Positions 1 to 6,036 are shown, numbered from the stretch's first letter. The stretch: 11,110 bases of DNA from Actinomycetota bacterium (GCA_005788585.1 SYBY01000475.1:1-11110), one strand, 5' to 3'. The notes: generated by a model from the letters alone, not told the origin. Numbers and translations are program-made.

Positions 1-48
1 CAGGAGCCTTCCAAGCTCTTAGGGCGGGTTCGATTCCCGTCGCCCGCT
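1..48 (+). tRNA. tRNA-Gly(TCC), 5' end outside window
   Basis: This is the 3' part of a glycine tRNA that reads GGA/GGG codons. The anticodon stem GGAGC/GCTCT (3-7 with 15-19) closes the seven-base loop CTTCCAA, so the anticodon is TCC at 10-12. A four-base variable region follows, then the T arm GCGGG-TTCGATT-CCCGT (24-40), the 3' acceptor strand CGCCCGC (41-47) and discriminator T48. The 5' acceptor strand and most of the D arm lie before the window. No CCA is encoded after position 48, so the end must be added by tRNA nucleotidyltransferase. It lies 17 bases upstream of tRNA-Pro and probably shares its transcript. Confidence 0.93.
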
Positions 49-65
49 TGTAGGAAACAGTGCCA

Positions 66-139
66 CGGGGAGTGGCGCAGTCTGGTAGCGCACCCGGCTG
101 GGGGCCGGGCGGTCGCAGGTTCAAATCCTGTCTCCCCGA
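66..139 (+). tRNA. tRNA-Pro(GGG)
   Basis: This is a complete proline tRNA decoding CCC/CCU. The acceptor strands CGGGGAG (66-72) and CTCCCCG (132-138) pair fully. The D stem is GCGC/GCGC (75-78 with 88-91). The anticodon stem CCCGG/CCGGG (93-97, 105-109) closes the loop CTGGGGG with anticodon GGG at 100-102. The T arm is GCAGG-TTCAAAT-CCTGT (115-131), and A139 is the discriminator. The C1:G72 pair and A73 are the identity pattern of bacterial tRNA-Pro, which supports the anticodon call. CCA is not encoded. A strong terminator follows 12 bases downstream. Confidence 0.97.
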
Positions 140-147
140 CTACACGG

Positions 148-171
148 AAGCCCCGCGAGACGCGGGGTTTT
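148..171 (+). terminator. Rho-independent terminator of the tRNA-Gly/tRNA-Pro unit
   Basis: A perfect 7-bp stem, CCCCGCG (151-157) with CGCGGGG (161-167), has an AGA loop and is followed directly by TTTT. The preceding AAG can pair with the first T residues and lengthen the stem. It lies just behind the tRNA-Pro 3' end and is the only hairpin in the window with a clear U tract. Confidence 0.88.
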
Positions 172-245
172 CGCGTTTCTGCAGTGGTTACGCCGGTCCA
201 GCTCCGCTCGTGTTGGGGAGACCACGGAGGCGTCGGAGCGGTCGG

Positions 246-275
246 TTGACCGGCTCGACCCGAACCTGACAGCAT
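246..275 (+). promoter_or_regulatory. Putative promoter giving a leaderless mRNA for the 130-aa gene
   Basis: TTGACC (246-251) and CAGCAT (270-275) are separated by 18 bases. The -35 matches consensus at five of six positions and the -10 at three of six. Only seven bases lie between the -10 and the GTG at 283, so transcription would start at or within a base of the start codon. No Shine-Dalgarno is present, which fits a leaderless message. Confidence 0.45.
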
Positions 276-282
276 CCGCGCC

Positions 283-675
283 GTGCTGACCATCAACGAT
301 CGGCCGGTGTTCCGGATCGGGCTGACGAAGGAGCAGGGCAAGCTCATCAGCCACTACATGGTCAAGGAGTACTTCCAGAACGGGACACAGCCGCGGATGG
401 TCCAGGTCTGGGACTACCTGGTCGAGGTGCCCGGGCGTGACGGGCAGCCTGTCCGGCTGACGATCCGGGTCAAGGGCATGGGCTTCGACCTTCCCGAGCC
501 CGGCAACACGGTGTCGGTGGTCATCAACCGCCGCCGGACCAAGGCGGCGTTCGACGTCGACGACCCGAAGATCTCGCTCAGCGCGCGGTACGAGCTGGGC
601 GCGAAGCGGCGCAAGGCGAAGGCCGCGGAGGACAAGGCGGAGTTCGACGCCCTGCGCTCTGGCGGGCGCCGGTAG
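283..675 (+). CDS. Hypothetical protein, 130 aa, soluble, charged C-terminus
   Basis: I do not recognise a family. The predicted protein has no signal peptide or membrane segment. Residues about 1-95 look like a compact mixed alpha/beta domain with a basic strand near 82-86 (INRRR). The last 30 residues are highly charged (GAKRRKAKAAEDKAEF) and probably helical. The GTG start is the first start codon after an in-frame TGA at 247-249. It has no ribosome binding site but lies seven bases after a candidate -10, so leaderless translation is plausible. An ATG at 358 is a poorer alternative because it would discard clearly coding sequence. The next gene begins 13 bases after its stop, so the two are likely cotranscribed. 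Codon use is strongly G/C at third positions, as in the neighbours. It is a real gene of unknown role. Confidence 0.78.
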   Translation: MLTINDRPVFRIGLTKEQGKLISHYMVKEYFQNGTQPRMVQVWDYLVEVPGRDGQPVRLTIRVKGMGFDLPEPGNTVSVVINRRRTKAAFDVDDPKISLSARYELGAKRRKAKAAEDKAEFDALRSGGRR

Positions 676-688
676 CGCGATTTCGCGA

Positions 689-1162
689 ATGCTCCCGCGT
701 AAGCAGACGGTGACCGCCCCCGATGGGGTGACGTGGGAGGTGTCCATCGACTGGACGCGCAACCCCGTGAAGATCCCGCACGCCTGGCGACGCGACGGCC
801 GGGACGGGCCGGACATGGGCGACGCGTTCTTCATGGACTTCAGCGATGGCGTCGTCGCCGCCATCGTTGCCGCGGTCCTCGTCGCGGTCTTCATCCTGGT
901 CATGTGGCTCGTCGTCTGGCCGCTCCTCGCCATCGCCATCGAGGTGGTCCTGCTCTCGCTGATCGCCATCGGTGGCACCGTGGCCCGTCTGCTCTTCCGC
1001 CGTCACTGGGTCATCGAGGCAATAGGCAGCGGCGGGCAGGAGCTTCGCTGGCGCACCAAGGGACGTGCCGGCGCGTACGCGACGGTCGATCAGGTCGCCG
1101 AGGCGTTGCGCGGCGGGCTCGCGCCGCAGCCCACGGCCGCCGAACTCACGCAGCCGCAGTGA
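689..1162 (+). CDS. Conserved-type hypothetical membrane protein, 157 aa, two TM segments
   Basis: The N-terminus carries VTAPDGVTWEVSIDW (residues 8-22), a short beta-rich motif. The layout resembles small actinobacterial membrane proteins of unknown function that begin with a 'VTxPDGxxWxV' stretch; this is recalled, not searched. Two hydrophobic segments follow, about residues 54-78 and 79-101, separated by a Trp-Pro turn. A basic RRHW patch comes next, then a short domain with WRTKGRAGAYATVDQVAEALRGG (121-143). Both ends would face the same side of the membrane, probably the cytoplasm. The start is the ATG 13 bases behind the upstream stop. The gap holds only a small CGCGA-TT-TCGCG dyad and no clear ribosome binding site, so translation may depend on coupling. 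GTG at 710 is a possible later start. Function unknown. Confidence 0.78.
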   Translation: MLPRKQTVTAPDGVTWEVSIDWTRNPVKIPHAWRRDGRDGPDMGDAFFMDFSDGVVAAIVAAVLVAVFILVMWLVVWPLLAIAIEVVLLSLIAIGGTVARLLFRRHWVIEAIGSGGQELRWRTKGRAGAYATVDQVAEALRGGLAPQPTAAELTQPQ

Positions 1163-1182
1163 GGCGCTTCCGCGGAAGCGCT
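1161..1182. terminator. Palindromic bidirectional terminator-like hairpin, copy 1
   Basis: GCGCTTCCGCGGAAGCGC (1164-1181) is a perfect 18-bp palindrome and can form a 7-bp stem with a CGCG loop in RNA from either strand. It follows the TGA of the membrane-protein gene directly and lies 12 bases past the TAG of the convergent oxidase gene. It has no U tract, like many actinobacterial I-shaped terminators. The 20-base string at 1161-1180 recurs exactly, inverted, at 3104-3123. Confidence 0.6.
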
Positions 1183-1193
1183 GATGGCCGCGA

Positions 1194-2585
1194 CTACGGA
1201 CGCGCCGGCTCCGGCACGACGTTGCGGTTCACCCGGAGCAGGTTCTCCGGGTCGGACCGCCTCTTGACCCGTCGCAACCGCTCGAGCGTGGCTTCCGGGT
1301 AGGCGCGTCGCACGGTCGCCTCACCGTCGTCGCTGAGGTAGTTGACGTACGCACCGCTCGCCGGCAGGCCCAGCGCGACTGCCGTGTCGTCTGCCCACGC
1401 CTCGGCTTCGGCGTGCCCCGCGGCGTCATTCGTGACCGCGGCGGTGATGACGAGCATCTCCCGGTCGCGATGGGCGTACGCCGTCGCGTCCGGGGCGACC
1501 CGCGCGACCGCGCCGCCGAGCACCCGGATCTGGGTCATGGCCATCGGCGTGGTGGCGGTCGCCAGGCGCTCGAGCACGAGGTCGGCGTCGGCGGCGTCGA
1601 AGGCGTCCGCGAAGCCGTTGCGGACCGCAATCGCCGCGCGGTCGGGGCCAGGGCCGCCGAGCGCGAAGATCTCCGGGTAGGCCATCGGGCGCGCGTCCTC
1701 GGCGAGCGGCGTCGCGAGGGCGCGGATCGCGGCCAGGGTGCCTTCGCCCTCCGCGACGCTTCCCGCATGCAGGAACGTCGCCATGATGATCGGCCGGCCG
1801 TGGACCTCGGCCGGCAGGAACGGCGCGGGCGGTGCCTTCGCCGCGTGGATGATCATCGAGAGGTCGTCTGGCGCACCGCCCGCAAGCGTCACCAAGCCGG
1901 TGAGCACGTCGCGTTCTGCCGGCAGCACGACCATCCCGCCGAAGACCGTGCCGACCTCGTGGAGGCGGTAGCGCAGGCGCGTGACCACACCGAAGTTGCC
2001 GCCACCGCCGCGCAGCGCCCAGAACAGGTCGGGGTGCTGGTCGTCGTCGGCGGTGAGCAGCTCGCCGTCTGCGGTCACGACCTCCGCGGCGAGCAGCGAG
2101 TCGATCGTCAGGCCGTGGCGACGAACGAGCCATCCGATCCCGCCGCCGAGGGTCAGGCCCGCGACGCCGACCGACCCCGTGTCGCCGAAGCCGGTCGCCA
2201 GGCCGTGCTCCGCGGCCGCGTCGGTGTACACGCCCGCTTTGACGCCGCCCTGCGCCCAGGCCGACCGGCCGTCCACGTCGAACTCGATGGCGTCGAGCGC
2301 CGCGAGGTCGAGCACGATGCCGGCCTCGACGACGCCGTCACCCGCGAACGCATGGGCGCCGGCGCGGACTGCGAGGGGCAGCCCGCGCTCGCGCGCGAAG
2401 CGCACGGTCGTCGTGACGTCGTCGACCCCCGCAGCGCGGACGACCGCGAGCGGCCGGCGGTCGACCGATGCGGCGAACACCTGGCGGGCGGTGTCGTAGC
2501 CGTCGTGGCCCGGGGTGATCAGGGGCCCGCGCAGCGCGTCCCGGAGCGGCGCGACGTCGGTGGTGGGGATGGTCTGGTCGAGCAT
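1194..2585 (-). CDS. FAD-linked oxidase, BBE-like (berberine bridge enzyme / PCMH-type)
   Basis: This 463-residue flavoprotein oxidase belongs to the PCMH-type FAD-binding family with a C-terminal BBE segment. Relatives oxidise sugars, alkaloids, phenolics or polyketide alcohols with O2 and release H2O2. The FAD domain covers about residues 40-215: RAGAHAFAG with His78 at the site of the usual 8-alpha-histidyl FAD link, then GSVGVAGLTLGGGIGWL (about 137-153) and ALRGGGGNFGVVT. The BBE tail is YVNYLSDDGE, followed by the DPENLLRVNRNV motif near the C-terminus. The Cys that makes the second flavin bond in bicovalent members is absent: Gly-Asp-Thr-Gly-Ser occupies the region before VGVAG, so a single His link is expected. 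No signal peptide is seen, so it is probably cytosolic. The ATG at 2585 has no Shine-Dalgarno but sits seven bases after a -10 box, suggesting a leaderless mRNA. It is last in a minus-strand run of redox genes but has its own MerR-type promoter. The family is certain; the substrate is unknown. Confidence 0.93.
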   Translation of the reverse strand: MLDQTIPTTDVAPLRDALRGPLITPGHDGYDTARQVFAASVDRRPLAVVRAAGVDDVTTTVRFARERGLPLAVRAGAHAFAGDGVVEAGIVLDLAALDAIEFDVDGRSAWAQGGVKAGVYTDAAAEHGLATGFGDTGSVGVAGLTLGGGIGWLVRRHGLTIDSLLAAEVVTADGELLTADDDQHPDLFWALRGGGGNFGVVTRLRYRLHEVGTVFGGMVVLPAERDVLTGLVTLAGGAPDDLSMIIHAAKAPPAPFLPAEVHGRPIIMATFLHAGSVAEGEGTLAAIRALATPLAEDARPMAYPEIFALGGPGPDRAAIAVRNGFADAFDAADADLVLERLATATTPMAMTQIRVLGGAVARVAPDATAYAHRDREMLVITAAVTNDAAGHAEAEAWADDTAVALGLPASGAYVNYLSDDGEATVRRAYPEATLERLRRVKRRSDPENLLRVNRNVVPEPARP

Positions 2586-2592
2586 GTCGACG

Positions 2593-2623
2593 ACCGTAGA
2601 ACTTCAAGCGCAGTTGAAGTCAA
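2593..2623 (-). promoter_or_regulatory. MerR-type promoter with internal operator dyad, oxidase gene
   Basis: On the minus strand TTGACT (2618-2623) and TACGGT (2593-2598) are separated by 19 bases, longer than the usual 17. The spacer region holds the perfect inverted repeat ACTTCAA-N6-TTGAAGT (2601-2607 and 2614-2620). An over-long spacer with a centred dyad is the hallmark of MerR-family promoters, where the activator twists the DNA to realign the two boxes. Transcription would start at about 2585-2586, right at the oxidase ATG. No merR gene is in the window. Confidence 0.8.
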
Positions 2624-2638
2624 GGGCCACCGCCGGAC

Positions 2639-3034
2639 TCAGGTGCGCACCTCGAAGCCGAGGTCGACATCGCATGCCGCCTGGCCGCCGCGGATGCCCC
2701 AGCTCTCGGCCGGGATGTCTCGCACGGTGATCATGATGTGGTCGCGTGGGATGCCGAAGGGCGACAGCCGCTCGACGATCTCGGCGTAGAGGCGACGCTT
2801 CGCGTCCACCGATCGACCCGCGAAGCAGGCGATCGAGACGAGGGTGAAGCGCTCGGGGTCGGCCAGTCGCGGTGAGCAGGCGAACCGGTGCGGCTCGTGC
2901 GCGATGAGCCGGATGTTCCTGTCCTCGGGCGGGATGCGGAACGCGGCCACCAGCGCACCCTGGACAGCGTCGAGCATGGCGACCTCGTCGGTCTCGGTGT
3001 ACGGGCGGCGAACCTCGATCAGGGCAGCGGGCAT
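2639..3034 (-). CDS. Tautomerase family protein (Pro-1 type, Tautomerase_2-like)
   Basis: This 131-residue protein is of the 4-oxalocrotonate tautomerase/MIF superfamily, close in layout to the stand-alone Tautomerase_2 group. Members catalyse keto-enol isomerisation, or related hydration or dehalogenation, with the N-terminal proline as base. It starts Met-Pro, so removal of Met exposes Pro1. Next come the family features DAVQGALVAAFRIPPEDRNIR (22-42; second half of the duplicated beta-alpha unit not needed to see this), the AGRSVDAKRRLY motif (72-83), and an ESWGIRGGQAA segment (110-120) like the 'W-G-G' signature near the C-terminus. The start at 3034 is fixed by AAGGA (3042-3046) seven bases upstream and by the required Met-Pro; a longer reading to 3163 would run through the intergenic hairpin. 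It lies between the hydroxylase (94 bases upstream) and the oxidase (53 bases downstream), so its substrate may be an enol or keto product of one of these. Confidence 0.9.
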   Translation of the reverse strand: MPAALIEVRRPYTETDEVAMLDAVQGALVAAFRIPPEDRNIRLIAHEPHRFACSPRLADPERFTLVSIACFAGRSVDAKRRLYAEIVERLSPFGIPRDHIMITVRDIPAESWGIRGGQAACDVDLGFEVRT

Positions 3035-3041
3035 GGGTGGG

Positions 3042-3046
3042 TCCTT
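3042..3046 (-). promoter_or_regulatory. Ribosome binding site of the tautomerase gene
   Basis: AAGGA on the minus strand lies seven bases before the ATG at 3034. It decides in favour of this start over upstream in-frame ATG codons, and so places proline at position 2. Confidence 0.7.
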
Positions 3047-3080
3047 GGGCGAGCGGGTGGGAGCGGTCGATTCTGGCGCA

Positions 3081-3123
3081 CCGCGGGAGCGTTGACGGTG
3101 CAACGCTTCCGCGGAAGCGCCTC
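3081..3123. terminator. Terminator-like palindrome, copy 2, overlapped by a longer stem
   Basis: CGCTTCCGCGGAAGCG (3104-3119) is a perfect palindrome five bases past the hydroxylase stop region. The 20 bases at 3104-3123 are the exact reverse complement of 1161-1180. The left arm can instead pair with 3081-3094: CCGCGGGAGCGTTG with CAACGCTTCCGCGG (3101-3114), a 14-bp stem with a 6-base loop. That stem has one G-T pair on the + strand, which is a C-A mismatch in minus-strand RNA. The two folds exclude each other. It lies between the hydroxylase stop and the tautomerase ribosome binding site, so it may terminate or attenuate read-through. Confidence 0.55.
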
Positions 3124-3128
3124 GCGCC

Positions 3129-4586
3129 TCAGGCGGCGGCGCCGAACCACGTCGCCAGCGCATCGCTCAGCCCGTCGGCGCTGCCCTCGCCGACCCACGC
3201 GACGTACCCGTCAGGGCGGACCAGCACCGCGCTCGGCGCGCTCACGACCCCGAGGACCGGCAGCTCCCACGCGCCGTCATAGCGCGCGACGACCACCGGG
3301 ACACGGTCGGCCCACCCACTGACGTCGGCATCACCGAGACCCTCGAGGTCGAGCAGCATCGGCCGCGCGGTGCGGAGCAGCTCGAACACCCGCCGCCCGT
3401 CCTCGAGGTCGAGGTCGGGCATGCGGCGGCCGAGGAGCGGGTGGCCCTCCCCGAGGTCGTAGTGGATGTCCAGCGCGGAGATCGTGCCGACGACCTTCCG
3501 GCGCGGTTCGTCCATCTCGCCGAACGCCGAGACGAGGTCGACCAGCGGCGCCATCCGCTCGTCTCGGCGCTGGAGTGCGGCCTGGACGATGGTGTGGTCG
3601 AGCGCGCGGGCGCCCACCGGGTGGCGCTCAGCGTGGTAGGTGTCCAGCAGGCTGTCGGGCGAGATCCCGTGCACGACCTGCGCGAGCTTCCACCCGAGGT
3701 TCACCGCGTCCTGCACGCCGAGGCTCAGGCCCTGGCCGCCGGCGGGGTAGTGGATGTGCGCGGCGTCGCCTGCGAGCAGGACGCGCCCGGCCCGGTACGC
3801 GGCCGCCTGGCGGGTGGCGTCGGTGAACCGGGAGATCCAGGTCGGGGAATGCACCCCGAAGTCCGTGCCGTACACGTCGATGAGCGCGTGGCTGAGCTCG
3901 CGCAGCGACGGCTCGGCGCCCGCGCCGAGCTCCCGTTCGGTGGTGATCACGCGGAACGTCCGACCGTCCTCCATCCGGTTCAGGCCATGCACGCCGACCT
4001 CGTCGTGCCGGACCTCCGCCGGCGGCTCCTCGGTGAGCTCGACCTCCGCGATGATGTTGCTCCGCGTCGCGTCCCACCCGGGGAAGTCGATGCCCGCCTG
4101 CTTGCGGATGCGGCTCCGTCCGCCGTCGCACCCGACCAGGTAGCGCGCCCGCAGGGACCCGCCGTCGGAGAGCTCCACCGAGACGCCGTCCGCGTCCTGC
4201 GCGAAGCCCGTCACCTCGTGGCCGTAGAGGATCTGCGCCGGCAGCTCGCCGAGCCACTCGGACATGAGGAGCTCGATCGTGTTCTGCCAGATCCCGAGCG
4301 AGTAGGGGTGACGCGTCGGGAAGTCACTCATGTCCAGCACGGTCGTGCCGAGCATCGACGCCTGGGCGGTCTGCCCCTCGGCGAGGAAGCGGTCGACGAC
4401 GCCGCGCATGTCGAGCACCTCGAGCGTGCGGGCGTGAAAGCCGCCGGCCCGCGAGCCGACGAGCACGTGATCGGGGCGCCGTTCCACGACCACCACGTCG
4501 ACCTGCGCCAGCGCCAGTTCGGCCGCCAGCATCATGCCCGCCGGGCCGCCGCCGGCGATGATCACGGCGTGTTCGGATTCGTGCAT
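3129..4586 (-). CDS. FAD-dependent monooxygenase, class A aromatic hydroxylase type
   Basis: This 485-residue flavoprotein of the p-hydroxybenzoate-hydroxylase fold (PF01494 type) resembles polyketide and phenol hydroxylases that use NAD(P)H and O2. The Rossmann motif GGGPAG is at residues 12-17, with Glu35 ending the second strand (VVVVERRPD) for the FAD ribose. The DG motif CDGGRSRIRKQAG starts at 153. The GD motif LAGDAAHIHYPAGGQG (271-286) is followed by GVQDAVNLGWKLA. The last 100 or so residues form the thioredoxin-like tail seen in PgaE/RdmE-type enzymes. The start at 4586 is chosen because GGAGG lies six bases upstream; an in-frame ATG at 4628 has no such site. A 100-base gap with a dyad separates it from the oxygenase gene upstream, and the tautomerase follows. 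All cofactor motifs are intact. The substrate cannot be assigned; the context suggests a phenolic or polyketide-like compound. Confidence 0.93.
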   Translation of the reverse strand: MHESEHAVIIAGGGPAGMMLAAELALAQVDVVVVERRPDHVLVGSRAGGFHARTLEVLDMRGVVDRFLAEGQTAQASMLGTTVLDMSDFPTRHPYSLGIWQNTIELLMSEWLGELPAQILYGHEVTGFAQDADGVSVELSDGGSLRARYLVGCDGGRSRIRKQAGIDFPGWDATRSNIIAEVELTEEPPAEVRHDEVGVHGLNRMEDGRTFRVITTERELGAGAEPSLRELSHALIDVYGTDFGVHSPTWISRFTDATRQAAAYRAGRVLLAGDAAHIHYPAGGQGLSLGVQDAVNLGWKLAQVVHGISPDSLLDTYHAERHPVGARALDHTIVQAALQRRDERMAPLVDLVSAFGEMDEPRRKVVGTISALDIHYDLGEGHPLLGRRMPDLDLEDGRRVFELLRTARPMLLDLEGLGDADVSGWADRVPVVVARYDGAWELPVLGVVSAPSAVLVRPDGYVAWVGEGSADGLSDALATWFGAAA

Positions 4587-4591
4587 CTCGC

Positions 4592-4597
4592 TCCTCC
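4592..4597 (-). promoter_or_regulatory. Strong Shine-Dalgarno of the FAD monooxygenase gene
   Basis: The minus strand reads GGAGGA about six bases before the ATG at 4586. It supports this start over the ATG at 4628, so the first 14 codons of the longer reading are leader. Confidence 0.7.
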
Positions 4598-4619
4598 AGT
4601 CGCGTTGCGGCGAGCGAGT

Positions 4620-4647
4620 ATGAGGCACGAATCACGGCCTCATGAGG
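4620..4647. promoter_or_regulatory. Dyad and three ATGAGG half-sites upstream of the monooxygenase
   Basis: ATGAGGC (4620-4626) and GCCTCAT (4637-4643) form a perfect 7-bp dyad with a 10-base spacer. The second arm overlaps a further ATGAGG (4642-4647), giving the 10-bp palindrome CCTCATGAGG at 4638-4647. An outer pair AGCGAG/CTCGCT (4613-4618, 4656-4661) is also complementary. The set lies 34-61 bases before the monooxygenase ATG, in the gap after the oxygenase stop. It could be an operator, or a hairpin ending the oxygenase transcript; there is no U tract. Any -10 for the monooxygenase is weak (TTATAG at 4660-4665, minus strand). Confidence 0.5.
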
Positions 4648-4686
4648 GGCGATTTCTCGCTATAACTTGGAGGTGGGGAGAGGGCG

Positions 4687-6036
4687 TCAGGCGCTGCTGA
4701 CCAGCGGCCGCGCCACCGGCGTGTACGTCGACGCGTCCGTCGTGAACTCCGCCGTCCCGTAGGTCTTCAGCCGCTTCTTCAGCAGGCGGATGGCATAGGA
4801 GTCGACCACGTCGCGCAGGACCGGCACGCGGCTCGCCGCCGTCACCGCCACGAACCGGCCGATCACGAACGGGGCCGTCACGGCGATCCGCGCCACGTCG
4901 GTCTTGTCCAGGGAGACGCCCATCTCCGCGGCCTTCTCCGTGTCGTTGTTCGTGAAGCTCCGGATGAAGAACGCCTTGCTGTAGCTCTTCTCGACGCTCT
5001 CGGCCACGCGGTCGAACGGCGTGTCGCCGGCGCGCAGGTAGGCCGCCATCGTCGCGCGCACGAGCTCGCCGCACGTGGCGTCGTCGAAGCCGTCGCGCAA
5101 CATCGCCGCGCGCGCGTGCATCAGGTGCAGGGTCTCGTTCGGCGTCCGTGGCAGCAACTCCTCGGGCAGGCCGAGCAGGAAGCAGCGGTAGCGGCAGAAC
5201 TCGACGACCGCCCGCTCCTGGGCGTTGAACTCGGTGCGCCCCTTGCGCTTGGCCTGGGCGGCGAGCAGGTAGATGTTGATGAGCCCGGCCGGCATCTGGT
5301 CGACCTGCGGGACGGGGATGCCGAAGACGTCGAGGTCCCAGCGGTCCGAGCGCTTGAGCGCGTTGTAGCGGACCATCGAGTGCATGAGCCGGACCATCGC
5401 CGCGGCCTCGAAGCCCGGGCCATGGCGGTCCAGCGCGCCGGGCAGCGTCGTGACGGTGAAGAAGCTCGAGGTCTCGTTGACGCGGCGCGCGGCCTTCTTG
5501 CCGCCGAGCGTCCCCGTGAGCGCCATCGGCAGCGCCGCGTACGTGTTCAGGAACGTCGCGACGAACGCCCCGCGGGTGACGAAGGGCGAGAGGAACGCCA
5601 TCGGGATCCGCTCGACCCGCGCGCCCTCGCGCACGAGGTCCATGTCCAGCCAGTCGGGCGCGTCCTCCATCGACGCGATGAAGGCTTCGAGCTCGGGCGG
5701 TGCATCGGGGACGGACTCGACGCCCTCCCGGCACGCCTGCTTGAGCATGTCGATGAGGCCCTTGAAACTGCGCTCGGCCATGAGCGAGGCGTACGGGTCG
5801 GCGACGACGTCGCCGAGCATCGTCGCGGTGCTCATGAGCTCGACGACCCGCTCGTCGGCCAGCACCTTGCGGCGGCTGGCGACCCACGCGGGGAGGGAGG
5901 ACTCGTCATCGGGGCCGGTGGCCAGGCGGTAGGGCTGCGCCGTGAAGTCGACGTCGCCGTACAGCCGTGGCTGCAGCTGCTGCTGGCCGAGGACGCGCGC
6001 GGCGAGGTCGGGGTAGTGCAGACTCTGCTCAAGCAT
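4687..6036 (-). CDS. Oxygenase MpaB family protein (DUF2236, Lcp-like haem oxygenase)
   Basis: This 449-residue protein is of the DUF2236/PF09995 family, which includes fungal MpaB and the bacterial latex-clearing protein Lcp, a b-type haem dioxygenase that cleaves C=C bonds in polyisoprene. The hallmark order is visible: DAPDWLDMDLVREGARV (about 125-141), KKAARRVNETSSFF (180-193; the Arg and Thr match conserved residues near the Lcp haem), VRLMHSMVRYNALKRSDRW (215-233; His219 is the likely axial haem ligand) and GIPVPQVDQM. Unlike secreted Lcp it has no Tat or Sec signal, so it should act in the cytoplasm, on a small or imported unsaturated substrate. I chose ATG 6036 because the GTG at 6045 directly abuts a candidate -10; with GTG it would be 452 residues. 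Neither has a Shine-Dalgarno, so the mRNA is probably almost leaderless. It is divergent from a TetR gene, as lcp genes are from the TetR-type LcpR in some actinobacteria. Family sure, substrate unknown. Confidence 0.88.
   Translation of the reverse strand: MLEQSLHYPDLAARVLGQQQLQPRLYGDVDFTAQPYRLATGPDDESSLPAWVASRRKVLADERVVELMSTATMLGDVVADPYASLMAERSFKGLIDMLKQACREGVESVPDAPPELEAFIASMEDAPDWLDMDLVREGARVERIPMAFLSPFVTRGAFVATFLNTYAALPMALTGTLGGKKAARRVNETSSFFTVTTLPGALDRHGPGFEAAAMVRLMHSMVRYNALKRSDRWDLDVFGIPVPQVDQMPAGLINIYLLAAQAKRKGRTEFNAQERAVVEFCRYRCFLLGLPEELLPRTPNETLHLMHARAAMLRDGFDDATCGELVRATMAAYLRAGDTPFDRVAESVEKSYSKAFFIRSFTNNDTEKAAEMGVSLDKTDVARIAVTAPFVIGRFVAVTAASRVPVLRDVVDSYAIRLLKKRLKTYGTAEFTTDASTYTPVARPLVSSA

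Noticed and set aside
66..282. tRNA 3' end as an integration site for a mobile element
   Set aside because: No second copy of the tRNA-Pro 3' end is seen and no integrase or phage-like gene follows; the neighbouring genes have host-like composition.
121..1006. Long minus-strand open frames antisense to the 130-aa and 157-aa genes
   Set aside because: They cover the tRNA terminator, are rich in Arg/Asp/His low-complexity sequence, show no domain, and arise because high G+C removes stop codons.
1413..2789. 458-codon plus-strand open frame opposite the oxidase
   Set aside because: It has Arg/Ala/Val/Asp-rich composition, no motifs, no ribosome binding site, and crosses the MerR-type promoter; the minus-strand frame has full family motifs.
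4661..4668. TATAACTT as a second site for the TetR-type dyad
   Set aside because: It shares only AACTT with one arm and has no matching second arm nearby, so a single short match is likely chance.
3441..4700. 419-codon plus-strand open frame opposite the monooxygenase
   Set aside because: Low-complexity shadow of a gene whose FAD motifs are all intact on the minus strand.
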